Positions 11,548 through 23,330 of a DNA stretch of 64,000 bases are shown in pieces (the first letter of the stretch is position 1; every line of letters begins with the position of its first letter). The DNA is from Amanita rubescens (Eukaryota > Basidiomycota > Agaricomycetes > Agaricales > Amanitaceae): positions 326,330 through 390,329 of the forward strand of contig WION01000026.1 in assembly GCA_015039365.1 (NCBI GenBank), read 5' to 3'. A model generated the notes under the pieces. It was not told where the DNA came from. It saw nothing but the letters and a program-made list of their open reading frames with translations, and did not search any database. The translations under genes and the position numbers were made by a program.

Positions 11548-13459
11548 CTGATAGTATTCAATAGCTTGGATATATGTCGTGGGCTGAGTAAAGATGCGCT
11601 CAGCGTATCATGTAACGCTAAGGCTGTGCAGCGTCACATGGTCACAGTGAATCTACTATACCGTGGAAAATGATATCGGCAAAGTCTGCCGTGTGTTGCG
11701 ACATAGCCTACTTATAGCAAGATCGTACAAGAAGACCATGGCCAAACGCCACCGAGGGGTGTGAAAAGCTTGAGGTCAGACTGGAAATAGTGAATTGAAG
11801 CATCGGAAAGGCGCGATGAGACGTTAGTAGTACGCCGTCAGCCGAGCACCATTTGCCTGACATCCTCATCTCATAGCATCTTTCCAGAGTCTTGGCAAGC
11901 CACCAGTCTCAAGGATAGACTGGAAAATGTGAGCAAGGGTTGAGGATGGGTGTGCACTCTAGTACGTTACTGAAGCTGGTCACTCCGCTGTTCAGCGCGG
12001 ACTGACGAATCCTCTGTCCACGCAGCCCAACATTTTCATTCCTTCTCAGTCCTTTCAAATTCCCTTTTTATCCTCTCATGCGCAGTTTTTCGAACCACCT
12101 TGAACAGTTCGGTCGCCTGTACAAGTACATCTCCCGGTCTGAATCTGCACATCGTCAGTCACGGCGGCCACTAATCCAACACCCTCTCGCAACGGAAAGA
12201 TGAACCTTCCGTAGGGCACGGCTACGACTATGCCCAAGGTATGCTCATCGCTTCTTCTTTCATCTACCTCATCATACCCCCTCTCCCCGCTTTTCAAAGC
12301 ATCTTGATCCCACACTGTCATCAGTGAGCAGCATATATATATCCCCTTCCTTCCAATCACGTCTACTTCAACTACCGAAGAAGATGACAACGGGACTGGG
12401 GAAAACGGGTTAAAACGACTGCGTTGACCTCATATCTGCTATATCGCCTTTTCCTGCACCGACGCCTGAAGAACCACGGTCAACGCTGCACTTCATCATG
12501 ACAATATCAGAAGCCGTGTCGCTTGGGACCAGTTACCTTTAAGATGTGATCAAGAGGTTTGTAAATATGCTGCTGAGTGTCGGACATTGATTGAAAAAGT
12601 TTTAACGTCAGTTCCATAAGGAGAAAAAACATGGCTGGTGTTGTCTATGCCTGTTGGGAAGACTACGCAGTCTGAGAAACAGGCTGGCAAGAAGTTGGAA
12701 AGTGGAATGGGCAGTCACCATTCTGACGGTGAGTGCTCGTCTTTTCATTCGATTTAGAGATTTTTGGGCATTTACGGAGCTACACAGATTCAACGTGCCG
12801 AAATGCTATATCTAAAATGTCTCTGTGCAAGTTTAGGACGTCGAGTGGCATTCCATATACAGGAGACTGGAGATATGCGAAGAGTATCCTCAATAGCAAC
12901 ATCTCCTATCCTATCACCACCCGCCTCCACACTTCCGATACGACTACTATCACCAAAGTATCACCAAAAGCAGCTGTCCCTCAACATTTCCCCTGTTCCG
13001 TATCAATCCTACAGATCCCGAGCGACCTTCCATTGTAGACTTTCCATCCGTGCCGGACATATGCGCTATACGTGCACTGTCCCTATCTCTAAGGTCTTAT
13101 CTTCATCTTCGTCGTCCACCCTGCTCAAAGTTCAAATAATCCAAACAAGCCTTCGTCTCCGCCACTAGCCATTGGAGGCGAAGATGTGTAAACGAACGCA
13201 GAAGTGAGAAAGGTCACCGTCGCGGAATCATTGACCGCTCCATCTTCCGCGACCTCGGTCATTGATAATGTTATGCTACCGGTCAAAGACGATGAAAAGA
13301 AAAAAGAAAACGAAAAAGAGGCGCTATTGCTGCTGTTGACATGGCTTTCACGTCCTTCGGCGCCAGCAAAGCCAGGAGGGGAATTTGTTATTAATGTGAA
13401 TCCGACACCACAAACACCTCGAAAAAACACACCAGTCATCCGCCCCAAATACTCCTCAT
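11548..13459. other. Upstream region of the NLR gene, no clear gene
   Basis: Short frames occur on both strands (for example 12076-12390 minus, 12764-13168 plus) but without domains, consistent codon bias or paired splice sites. The part near 11548-11700 probably contains the NLR promoter. Ser-rich coding-like text on the plus strand at about 13140-13450 leads into the copy B pseudogene and may be part of it. Confidence 0.35.
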
Positions 13460-14159
13460 ACTCCTCATACTCCTTATACTCCTCGTACCTCTCGTGCTAC
13501 TTCTGCACATACCTATATTTCCGCACTTCCACGCATGTCCCAAGTTCACCTTAATGGCCGCCTCTTTGGCATCTACGAACCCGGCCAAATCTGATGTACA
13601 AATGTTTGGAAGAGGCCTGGATGAGAAAAAATGTCGAAAGAGGCGAGCTCCTACTATGACAAAAGCAGGAAACGGTTCAGTCAAGGTAATCTTTCGCCTC
13701 GCTTGATTCACTATCGTTTTCTAATGTATGGCGTGGATTGGGCCAAAGAGGTTCCTCAGTGGCTTCTTGGTCCTACACCGTTTCCTTTCGACAGGCTGAT
13801 GGCGATTCTGGGAAGCTTGTTGGAAGAAAATGATGTTGACGGTGAGGAGAGTAGAGCACCTGCGGATGACGTGTTCCATACTCCAGGAGAGCATACTGAT
13901 ATGGAGATAATGAGAGTTGGAGTGTATACTTCGGTGAATTGCTTTCCATTTTGCCTTTCTTGTATATTGGTCAACTGAAGTTGATGTTATCCTTCTGCAG
14001 GTTGTAGAATTGGCATCGATGTGGTTACTTCATCGTACTCCGCCTTCGGACACACTTGAAGGTCCGCCAATGTACAAGTCTGGGATATCACGAGGACACG
14101 TTGGGATTGGCGAAGGAATTGGACGTTTCATTGGATGATTTATTGTGGGACCCCGCGTA
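13460..14159 (+). pseudogene. Copy B of the unrecognised duplicated gene
   Basis: An exon open from 13631 to 13921 includes MYGVDWAKEVPQWLLG. It is followed by a 79-nt intron (13922-14000, GTGTAT...CTGCAG) and a last exon starting VVELASMWLLHR. This last exon is frameshifted relative to copy A: copy A reads GGATATCATATGAGG and copy B GGATATCACGAGG, two bases shorter. Copy B therefore runs into a TGA and loses the LLWDPA ending. Upstream, an HLNGRLFGIYEPGQI-like text stops early, whereas the third copy at 16205-17330 keeps more of it. All three copies are damaged in different places. The family is unrecognised. Confidence 0.5.
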
Positions 14160-15121
14160 ATGCGGAACGAAGCATGTTCTCCCTACTTGAAATACGTACA
14201 CCTTTAGCGAATATGGAGCACGTAACGGTACATCCACCTTCTCGAACTAAATACGCTAAATGGTCAGCCCCGTTTATTTAGTACAATAACTATGTTTGGC
14301 AGATTCCTCTTTGCAGTGATATATTCCATGGACTCGAGAGCCATGTACTTCAATGAAGGAACTTGGCAGACACGAATACTAAGAACGTTGACGTTCAAGA
14401 TCAACGACATAATCGACACCTCGCTCTGGAGGCTTATATTTAGTAGCCAGCAAACTCCGCAGCCTATTCTTAGAATCTCTTTGAGCAATGCCACGCCAAT
14501 GCCGTGAGTCGCAAGCTCTTCCGTGCATAAAATAACTCTGACATGTGTCTCTTAGATTCTTCCAACGATGGTTTAGAACATCGGATATCCATACCACGCT
14601 TAACCTCCTCTAATGACCTTGTTCCTATCCCTCACTGCCACATTGATTCGCTTCCATTCCCCCCAGGCTCTGGAGAATTCAAGTGATCAGAAATTACGCT
14701 TAATAGCCTAGCCAGCTAGGAGCCTTACCGATCTGTTGCTGACCGCAAGATGAAGAAGACATATCTATCCACACCTGTCAAGGTGTGAGCGAAAAGGAAG
14801 AAGAAAAGGAAATTTCGTGCTCTTGGTCAACTGCGTACGCAGTCTAAGCCCGGGGCCCACGGCAAGGGAAGCACGAGGAAAAGAGGTTCAGAACCTCTTC
14901 ACCATCCCCGGGAAACCCACCTTGTTTCCCATTCCTCCTATCCGGAGTCGTTCCAAAGGCAAGGGCGAACGGGGCGGGCGACGGGCATCGTGGGCGGGGA
15001 TCTGCAAAAAAACTCGAACAGAAACAATACGTCAGCCCATGCCTTAAACAGAACAACAGAAATCAAACGAAATTCGCGCGTTCAACCACCTCCTAACCAA
15101 CCCCATTTACGGGGTTGGCGC

Positions 15122-15631
15122 CTACTTCCGAAAGCCAAGGTCCTCCCAGACTTTCTCCGAGATTTCCTCTTCCCAAGCCTTGCTGATATACCGAACATTA
15201 GGCGGAAACATCGCGTCAAATTGCTCAGAGGTGCAGAAATTCGCCGTTGACGCTTTCAGCTCCTGACGCGCCTTTTCGTTTGCCTCCAGGCTAGCGACGA
15301 GGAAAGCCGCATGGTGCAAAAGCTTCTGCATATGTTCTGCGTCAGCATCAGGAAGAACGGAGCGCTTATCTTTCGCGATTTTCCCGGCAATTTGCTTTTT
15401 CCACTTTTTGAACACGGCAGTAGTGGCAAGCCAACCATCCTTGGATGCGGAAGGATGATCCCGGGTTTCCTTTTCCTCGAGCACTGGCGACTGGGTAACC
15501 GGCATGTCCTTGGCAACTTGGACGTGAAGAAGACCGGTAATCGCGTCAGCGGCATCGATGTTTAAGGATAGAGTGTGTTTGGATTGACGACCAGCGCCAA
15601 TGGTAGCAATGAAGGATGTGATAGCGCGCAT
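15122..15631 (-). CDS. Hypothetical protein, paralogue B of the duplicated pair
   Basis: A single-exon 169-residue protein, the partner of 2841-3332. It has six extra residues (KDMPVT region) near position 41 and a few substitutions, including an Arg for His at residue 2. The start is chosen because the ATG is shared by both copies and a TATA box lies 57-64 bp upstream. The product is rich in Lys, Ala and Glu, with no membrane segment. No family is recognised. Survival of an open frame in both copies, next to a pseudogene that has lost its frame in both, argues that this protein is expressed. Confidence 0.6.
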   Translation of the reverse strand: MRAITSFIATIGAGRQSKHTLSLNIDAADAITGLLHVQVAKDMPVTQSPVLEEKETRDHPSASKDGWLATTAVFKKWKKQIAGKIAKDKRSVLPDADAEHMQKLLHHAAFLVASLEANEKARQELKASTANFCTSEQFDAMFPPNVRYISKAWEEEISEKVWEDLGFRK

Positions 15632-15687
15632 GGTAAATGTGTGTAGATGTGGATTCTAAGGAAGAGGAGCTAACGTATGCGGACAGG

Positions 15688-15695
15688 TTTATATA
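15688..15695 (-). promoter_or_regulatory. TATA box of the 15122-15631 gene
   Basis: TATATAAA on the minus strand, same spacing to the ATG as in copy A. Confidence 0.5.
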
Positions 15696-15775
15696 GGCGT
15701 TTCAATGTCAACCGCACGATCGGTCAGCCACTTGATCTTTGCTTGCACAAACAAGTGGAGCACTGGACCGATTGT

Positions 15776-16204
15776 TGCACCTGGTTGAGAAATTGACCTT
15801 TTAAGGGGCAATGGAGGTGCTGGAGATGTCGACGGTTGTGTAAAGGGATGACATAGACTGACTGGTACTGTGATCGGCGCCGACGCTGCCAGAACGAACA
15901 CAGTTAGGCTTCAGCGGGCAGGACGCGCTCGGGACAGCCTATGTGCATTGACGAGGAATATGGCGGAATGGAAACGCTGGAGACCAGGAGGACGAGGACC
16001 TTCGTAACTTCGTTATGCATCAATCGGCAATCGATTGTTCAAACCAACGCACTAGAGGAACTATGTCTTCATATCACAAATGCAACTATCTAACCTATAC
16101 TCGCCCTGATATACACGCTCTATTCCTCCACGGTCCATCATTGTCAGCCAAACCGGGGGAGAACTTGGCTTCAAGTAATGCGGATCCGATAACCCCGACA
16201 CAAA
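15776..16204. other. Spacer after copy B, no gene seen
   Basis: Unique sequence between the end of copy B and the start of the third, diverged copy. A plus-strand frame at 16015-16263 runs into the third copy but shows no domain. Confidence 0.3.
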
Positions 16205-17330
16205 CACCGTTATACTCGTCGTATCTCTCGTGCTACTTCATGCATATATGCCTATCCAAGTGATAAGGTCTAGGCTCGGGTGACTCGCGCTTCCGCGCCG
16301 TTAACCTCGATGGCCGCCCTCCGAACTTTGGAGGCCTAGTCAATGCCTTCAAGTCAATCCTCTCCCTCATCGTTGAGGACACCGCAATCCCAGCGTTCCC
16401 GTGGTACTATGTCCGCCACCAGTTCTGGCCCAAGTTCTGGATGAACCTGAATCAATGGAGCTGCCGAGCCCGAGCTTCGCCGTGCCACTTCGTCGCCACT
16501 ATGTACACCTTACTCTATTCTTATCTGTGCGACAAATAGGCGCCATCCCTCTTGATACGATACCCAGCATTTGAATTGGCAGACGCTCAAATTTATCACA
16601 AGGCAAGATTGAGAAGCTTTACCCAAACCCCTCAATACGACACACCTGCACTTGAACAACAGATCCTGAATAAAGGGAGCGGGAATGTAACCTGTCGCTG
16701 GCCACGATCGGATAACCGAAAGAGATGAAGGTCCCACTTTCTTCTCTGATAAGTATGCTGTTTTGATGTGCGTCGCCTATCGTTGTTCTGGCAGGATATC
16801 ATCAGTTAGGCGCTCGTGAGTCTAATTCGGACTATGCACTTAACTCAGTAGCGAATGTTCCCAGTGCTCAGGTTGCTTGCGAGGCTCTATACGCTCGGTG
16901 CCTGGCCCTGGTACCTCCACTAAGTGGGCATGCCCGCCTTTACGAAGGCAGATCCCATCTGTTTTATTATTGCACTCCTCACACTCGTACATGGTGTAAG
17001 GCGTGGAAGAAGACACCAAACTGTTTTAATGACCGTTTGCAAGAGCTGGAGAGACGAATATCGCATGCTGGTAGAATGCCCCATACGGAAGGCATTGTGA
17101 CGGCATTGCGAAGAGTCCGGAGTTGGGAAACTTGGACTTGGAAAACCGGACATCGTGTAGCTGACAAAGTTGTTCATGGTTGGACTCGGTCGCTGGCTAA
17201 CCGGAACCAACGGGCCTAGTTGGGGATTGACGAAGTTGCATGTTCTATTGAACGAATCACTGTGAGATCCCGTATAAGGCGGAATGAAGCATTGTTCCTT
17301 TTATTCAAAATACGTACACCTTTGAACACT
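16205..17330 (+). pseudogene. Third, diverged copy of the duplicated gene
   Basis: The start (a stretch encoding LYSSYLSCYF) matches about 13467-13500, and the end near 17260-17330 matches 14125-14210 (GATCCCGTATAAGGCGGAATG type sequence). Between them a plus frame reads VNLDGRPPNFGGLVNAFKS and continues through FWPKFWMNLNQW to a TAG near 16539. This keeps text that copy B has lost by deletion. The similarity is partial and broken by stops, so it is a pseudogene older than copies A and B. No functional family is recognised. Confidence 0.4.
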
Positions 17331-18059
17331 TTTTTTTTTTGCAATTAACACGTAAAAGAACGTCCACAAGGCTTCTCGACGCAGTTGTGTTCCCACTGTA
17401 TGTCAGGATAGCTATTCCGCATGTCCTGCACCGAAGCAAGCATGCCGGAATGCCGGCGCCCTGGATGTCATGTCATCTAGCAACCAAGCTACGAGTTCAT
17501 TTCGAAATATGGACATCACGTCAAAATATGTGCTAAACCTCAAGCAGCTGCATCTCTGCGGTAAGTCATTTCATCGATTCAAGAGCCGTTTTATAACCCA
17601 GAAGCGGGGCAGGACGCGAGTGACAGGACGTTCGTAACGGTAACGTACTTGCACTAAAAAACTGGAACGAACGGTCGTTCTCTCAAACACGTGACTTCTA
17701 AGATAGTTTTTGCAAACTATCAAACGGCAAACGGCTCAGACTTGCTTTTCACCTACTCCGGTGCTCCAGCACCATCTCTCGCCCTACTGCTCGTAGCTTC
17801 CCTTCACCACCGTTACTCCCTGCCTGGCCTGTTCTTCATCTGCGGCCTGCCGCCTGTCGTTGCTCGTCGTAAGCGAGCAGTGCCACATCGGATCTGGTGT
17901 CAGCCCCTGCGCGGACTTAGTCCCGCCTTGGTAGTACCAGGCCGCACAAGTCGCTAAGTCGTAGCCGGTTGACCACCATGCCATCCGTGTGGATTGCAGC
18001 CCCTAGTTTCTGATCACCGCCACCACTCCTTGCCTTGACAGTAGCTCAGCACCATATCT
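17331..18059. other. AT/T-tract and flank of the minisatellite
   Basis: Starts with a run of T at about 17328-17340. From about 17740 it contains degenerate forms of the motif that becomes regular at 18060. No gene seen. Confidence 0.35.
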
Positions 18060-18830
18060 CATCCACCACCCATGATTTCCATTCATCACTACCGTTTCTC
18101 GCCTCGATGGTGCCCCAGTGCCAGCTCTTACCCTGCCACCTATGATTTCTCTTCACTGCCGCCACTTCTTGCCTCGTACCATGACTTGGCCCACTGCCCA
18201 TGGTTTTCCTTCACCATCGGCGCTCGTTGCCTTGACGGTGATCTGGCACCATCACGCGCCTCACCACCGATGGTTCCTCTTCACCACCACCATTTCCTGC
18301 CTCGATAGTTCTCCAGCACCATGGCCCACCCTGCCACCCATGGTTTCCTTTCACCACAACCTCCTCCTGGCGAAATGGTGTTCTGGCACCATGACGTGCC
18401 TGATCGCCGACGGTTTTTCTTCACCACCACCATTTCTTGCCTCAACAATTCTCCAGCATCATGACGCGCCTCGCCGCCCACGGTTTCCCTTCACCACCAC
18501 CTCAACAGTTCTCACTGCCCATGGTGTCCTTTCACCACGACTGCCTCCAGCCTAAACGGTGCTCGTGCACCATCACTCGCCACTGCTCACGGTTTCCATT
18601 TACCGCTGCCACTCCCTGCCTGCACGGTGCTCCAGCACCATCACTTGCCTGACTGCCACGGTTTCTATCCACCGCTGCTGCCACTCTTTGCTTCGACGGT
18701 GCCCCGCACCACCTCTTGTCTGACCGCCCGTGGTTTCCATTTACCACCCTGGCCTGAATGGTGCACCTGCACTACTCGCCCTTCTGCGCATGGTTTTTCT
18801 TCACTCTTTCTCCCTCTCGCCTGTGCTCAT
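18060..18830. repeat. Tandem 70-bp minisatellite, about eleven units
   Basis: The anchor TGGTTTCCTTTCACCACC recurs with 70-bp spacing at 18201, 18271, 18341, 18411 and 18481, and with near-70 spacing up to 18791, apart from one shortened unit at 18481-18522. Each unit also contains a small palindrome of the form GGTGCTCCAGCACC. Because 70 is not a multiple of three, the plus frames found here are by-products. Degenerate units extend left to about 17740. Confidence 0.85.
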
Positions 18831-19350
18831 ACTTTATATGTGTAGCTATGTACAACATACACGACAATATACCCATCAACATCAATTCACGCCCAGCCGT
18901 TTACCGATCATTAGATGACTTCAAATAGAAATAAATGTTTTTGTATTCAAGAATTATTCTCCACTCCCTGGCACCCACCCGACAGTAACGACCATCCTCT
19001 GCACCCCCACGATGTCACCATCCAGCAACGCCGCGCTATTCCCGCTAAGGTACCATCATTTTTTCATTCGTATCAAGCAGAATCTGATATCATAGGCTGT
19101 ACATCACTGATGCAATCAGGTACTTATCACGACGAGCTCGCCGTATACTTCCGAAACAATATATCAACTACAGTTGGGCGTTACAGGTTTCATCACTGAT
19201 ATTGATGTTACCCACCTTCCTGCTGCCCTGTTTTCACTCTCCGATGCACGTGGAGCCCACAAGTATAAAACAAACGACTTTTAAACGGTGACTTGCCGTC
19301 TCCCCTTTCCTTTCGTGATCATCGCGTTCCATCATCTCTCCTCGACGCCT
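18831..19350. other. Promoter region of the 19351 gene
   Basis: No ORF of note. A TATA-like AGTATAAAAC lies at about 19262, some 88 bp upstream of the ATG at 19351, followed by a pyrimidine-rich leader that ends in a reasonable start context. Confidence 0.35.
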
Positions 19351-20049
19351 ATGGACCCGATTACCAATGAGCTGGACACATTGCCAAAGGGTAAGTTTGT
19401 ATTCATCTAGCGATATGATGTTCTAATCATGATGCTAGGCTCATAACCGTCTAATATCCTTTGATTAGATGTTCTGCTGAAAAGTGAGCATGTAACTTAT
19501 TGTGCAATCTCCCTCATCTCATCAATCTTAGCATGGAAAATTCAGATAGAGAGTGGGCACGGAGTCATCCCCGATGCGCCGTTGTCGACCGCGTCCTCCC
19601 CTTCTGGACTGCGCCCACACCTTGCACCCCGAACAGGGTCACAACAGGACCCAACTACCCGCCAACTTGCAGTTGGGTATGCTCAATTGTAGTAGTTGTA
19701 ACCTTGTCTAACAGTTACATTTGCCATCTCCCCAAACCAAGGTTAGGTATTTTGGTCATTGGTTCTATCATACTATAGTTCCCTTGATCAGAATTGAGTG
19801 GCGCATGCTTATATTATACTTTATATTTTTTTTGCATGCTGCTATGTTACGTACAGGGAGATTCTCTGTCCTACTCCCACCTCAGATACTTGCACAGGAA
19901 AGCAAAACTGTATAGCCACTACCTACAACATCGTATATACCGTAGAAGATGTACCTGACCCTATTGATGCCTTAGTGAACACTGCCGATACTGGGAATGC
20001 TGAACCACTCCCGAAGAGGCGGAAACTGCGGTATAGCCTACTGCTGTAA
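19351..20049 (+). CDS. Hypothetical protein, five exons
   Basis: Exons 19351-19390, 19469-19483, 19532-19676, 19715-19741 and 19857-20049 join to 139 codons plus stop with all phases agreeing. The donors are GTAAGT, GTGAGC, GTATGC and GTTAGG, and all acceptors end in AG. The product begins MDPITNELDTLPK, has a Ser/Pro/Arg-rich centre, a Cys-containing segment (YICHLPKPREILC) and a basic C-terminus PLPKRRKLRY that looks like a nuclear localisation signal. A TATA-like element lies 88 bp upstream. Intron 4 (115 nt) is long for this genome and could hide another exon. The family is not recognised; the model rests on splicing logic only. Confidence 0.42.
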
Positions 20050-22386
20050 TGCCGAAACACCCAACAGTGAACTCGTATGACTCTTCTTTACACCAACGGT
20101 CGTTGTCGTCTTGTGGCTCACTCCCGAGTCCCCAGGCCCCATCGGCGATGACTTTGGGTTTGGCGCCTTGGTGCAGTGCCGGGGAGCCTGTCAACCGTGA
20201 ATTTGAGCTGTTTGGTGAAGAGGCGGATGGAGCGGAAAGTTTGGTCAGTTTTGGTGAGTTCGGGGATGCAGTGGGTGTCCCAGAAACCAGAGTAGGGCAT
20301 GAAGAGGTCTAGGAGGCGCTTTCTTGGGAGACTGTGCGAGGGGGCTTTACGAGTCTCAGGGGTGAAGACATAGAGGGAGAGGAGACGTACACGACGCCGA
20401 CTCTACAGAGTCTACTAGTTTGGACGAAGAGTTTGTCGTATGTTGAGCGAACGGTTATATGATATATAACAATGTCAATGAATTTTGTACACACATACCA
20501 AGCGCTTCCGACTCCATCCTACATGATGCTCATGATCCAGTGCTCTTGTGGCTCCCGTCCCAGCCTCAGGCTGCAGGGAAGTGGACAAGTGACAGGTCGG
20601 AGGCGAATGGAGGGAAAGTTTGGTCAGTTTTGATAAGTTCGAGGATGCGCTGATCTGAATGTAACTTAACAGGAATGGCATTTGATTGTTGGAATTCCGA
20701 GTCATGATGTCAAGACTCAAGGCTTGCTCATCCATCTTAAGCGAGTTGATGTGATACACCAGTGGTAACTTGGAAGATTGAGTTATAGTAGTCAAGTTAT
20801 TGATGGATTTTGCTGGATTTGACGCATTGACGCCAAGTAAGCAACCTCGATATGTTCACATGGAATGAGTCTATTCAACACGCATGCATGAGCCGGTGGT
20901 GACAAATCGCTCTCAGCTACTTTCGCTGAGCAGCTGACTTTTGCAGCCTCAGGTTGTGAATACTGTGGTTCACGTTCAGTGCTCCAAGGACTCGGAGATC
21001 ATGACTGCTTTTAATCAACTTCCGGTCGATCCGTTTGTCAGACAAGCAGCTTGACACATGATACATATCATCATGTAGGCCTGGGATACCTTCATCATTC
21101 ATCGCACAAAGGAAATACCCCTCCAGTCATCCACAATTACAAAATGGGCATCAAGTCTGGAACTGCGTTGGGAAGGGTCGACTAATAACTATTATGAAAT
21201 ACCAATGGTCTGCATTGGGTTCCACATGAACGTTAATGTTTAGAGCAGCGATGAAATTCGGAGCTGTGGCAAGCAAGTAGGTTTCAGTGATGAATGCAGC
21301 AATGAGGATGCCAACTCAGTGGGCGCAAATGTGAACAATATAGTTTTTTGATTGGAGTAAGCGGCCCAACAACGCGATTTCGCGCAGAAAGCAAGGGCAG
21401 GACGGGGGAGGGTGTAGTCCTCACAAAAGGGTAGTGGTGTTCGCAGGTAAGGATGGTGTTGTGCCCGAATCTAACTTAGAGGGCAAGCAGCTCAAAGTTG
21501 GCGAGGCATTCAAAGAGCAAATAGCGCATCAAACCCTGATCGTCCATCAACTCCTTGGCATCACGCATCATGCCCATCACGCCCGCGTCAACGCTCGCCG
21601 GGATTTTACCATCCAACGAGGAAGAGGTGGAAGAGCCAGTTGAGATGGGTCATCTTCCTCAAATTTAGAGAATATTTGGAACAGCCAGCTGGTCTGAGTT
21701 GTTCGTCACAACAAGGAGGCACAAGGGAACCACTCCGATCCACTAGAGTTAATGCAGTTTCAACCAAGGTTAACCCCGCAGTGAGTCTCAAGCCCGAGCA
21801 AGCAGGAGGCGAGTTGTAGCCTCAATTAATTTATAATTTGCATTTTAAGTACATACACTATTATGTAAGTAATATAATGTATCGCCGTATGTCAGATCTA
21901 ATTCTTTATTAACTGGCAGTGCATCTGTTGCTAGAAATGTGCACTCACCCCCGGTATCACAACAACACATTGTTCCTGCTTCGATTTGCAAGGTGCTGAC
22001 CAGGCCTGCAAGAGAGGAGGGAATGATGAGGCAGTAAAAGGAGAGGAAAGATTATTCACCGCGAAAAAAACTTATCCGTTTCTTTTATACCTGTGGCAGG
22101 CTGCGGGAGGCTGTGGGGTGGTGGAGCCTGATGGTGGGCAACCATCAATATCTGTGATACGCTTAGCGGCTGTATGTAATGTAACACAGGTAACACCTGA
22201 TCGTGGTTGATAAGTACGGTGAGCCCCATATAGGAAATTGCATCACGCATGTTTATGGAGATATCAAATCATGCTTGATGACTGAAGGAAAAAATGATAG
22301 TACCTAAGTTGAGCGGAATAGCATCGCCTAGCATGTAAAAATGAGACGACAGGTGAGTGTGGGTGAGCGTGCTTGATGAGTAGTGG
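20050..22386. other. Gene-poor region with a short internal duplication
   Basis: A stretch of about 60 bp occurs twice (about 20215-20275 and 20585-20650, sharing AAAGTTTGGTCAGTTTTG), perhaps a fragment of a duplicated minus-strand gene (text PELTKTDQTFRSI). The rest has only short frames. AT-rich sequence occurs at 21830-21920. No gene can be supported. Confidence 0.35.
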
Positions 22387-23330
22387 TGCGATAAAACCAT
22401 CACTTGGTGAGGGTCTGGTGGTGCCGAAAAACCACTATTGGGCGAGGGTCTGGTGGTGTTGAAAAACCACTGCTGGGCGAGAGTCTGGTGGTGTCGAAAA
22501 ACCACTGCTGGGCGAGAGTCTGGTGGTGTCGAAAAACCACGCTTGGAGAGGGTCTGGTGGTGCCGAAAAACCACTACTGGGAGAGGGTCCGGTGGTGTGA
22601 TAAAACCATCACTTGGTGAGGGTCTGGTGGTGTTGAAAAACCACTGCTGGGCGAGAGTCTGGTGGTGTCGAAAAACCACTGCTGGGCGAGAGTCTGGTGG
22701 TGTCGAAAAACCACGCTTGGAGAGGGTCTGGTGGTGCCGAAAAACCACTACTGGGAGAGGGTCCGGTGGTGTGATAAAACCATCACTTGGTGAGGGTCTG
22801 GTGGTGCCGAAAAACCACTATTGGGCGAGGGTCTGGTGGTGCCGAAAAACCACTGTTGGGCGAGGGTCTGGTGGTGCCGAAAAACCACTGTTGGACGAGG
22901 GTCTGGTGGTGTCGAAAAACCACGCTGGGAGAGGGTCTGGTGGTGCCAAAAAACCACTGTTGGGTGGGGGTCTGGTGGTGCCGAAAAACCACTGTTGGGT
23001 GGGGGTCTGGTGGTACCGAAAAACCACCCCTTGGCGAGGATCCAGTGGTGTGATAAAACCACTGCTGGGTTCAGTGGTACGAAAAAACCATTGCTGGGCG
23101 AGGATCCGGTGGTACAATAACACCAAGATTGGGAGGGGGTGTGCTGGTGCGAAAAAACTACTGTTGCGCGAGGGTCTGGTGGTGCGAAGAAACCACTGCT
23201 GGGCGGGGGTCCAACAGTGCGAAAAAACCACTGCCGGGTAAGGGTCCGATGGTGCAAAAAGACCACTGGTGGGCGAGGGCCCAGTGGTGCTAAAAAACTA
23301 CAGCCAGGCGTGCAAGAGAATTATGACCAG
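22387..23330. repeat. Tandem 35-bp array with higher-order blocks
   Basis: About 27 units of 35 bp, consensus near GGTCTGGTGGTGCCGAAAAA plus CCACTGTTGGGCGAG. Within each unit GTGGT and ACCAC flank the GCCGAAAA-like centre and can form a small hairpin. Variant units (GTGATAAAACCATCACTTGG) at 22387, about 22596 and about 22770 mark a five-unit block of about 174 bp that is present twice in a row (22447-22620 and 22621-22794). Units become degenerate after about 23040. Open frames run across the array on both strands because stop codons are rare in the unit; I do not treat them as genes. Confidence 0.88.

Larger units (their letters stand above)
13721..15775. repeat. Segmental duplication, copy B
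   Basis: Matches 1-3470 without the hAT element. It contains the pseudogene 3' end and the intact minus-strand gene 15122-15631 with its TATA box. It differs from copy A by scattered substitutions, by a short loss near 14490 around the hAT insertion site, and by small indels at 14940-14990. Both copies have the same orientation, about 13.7 kb apart. Confidence 0.9.

Noticed and set aside
18118..18555. 145-codon plus ORF in the 70-bp array
   Set aside because: Same reason: it follows a tandem repeat whose period is not a multiple of three.
22438..23241. 267-codon plus ORF and long minus ORFs (22269-23266) in the 35-bp array
   Set aside because: The 35-bp unit is not a multiple of three, so all frames cycle through it without stops. 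The repetitive products on both strands mirror the DNA repeat and have no independent coding signal.
22387..23330. CRISPR-like array
   Set aside because: Units are contiguous without unique spacers, and the genome is clearly eukaryotic.
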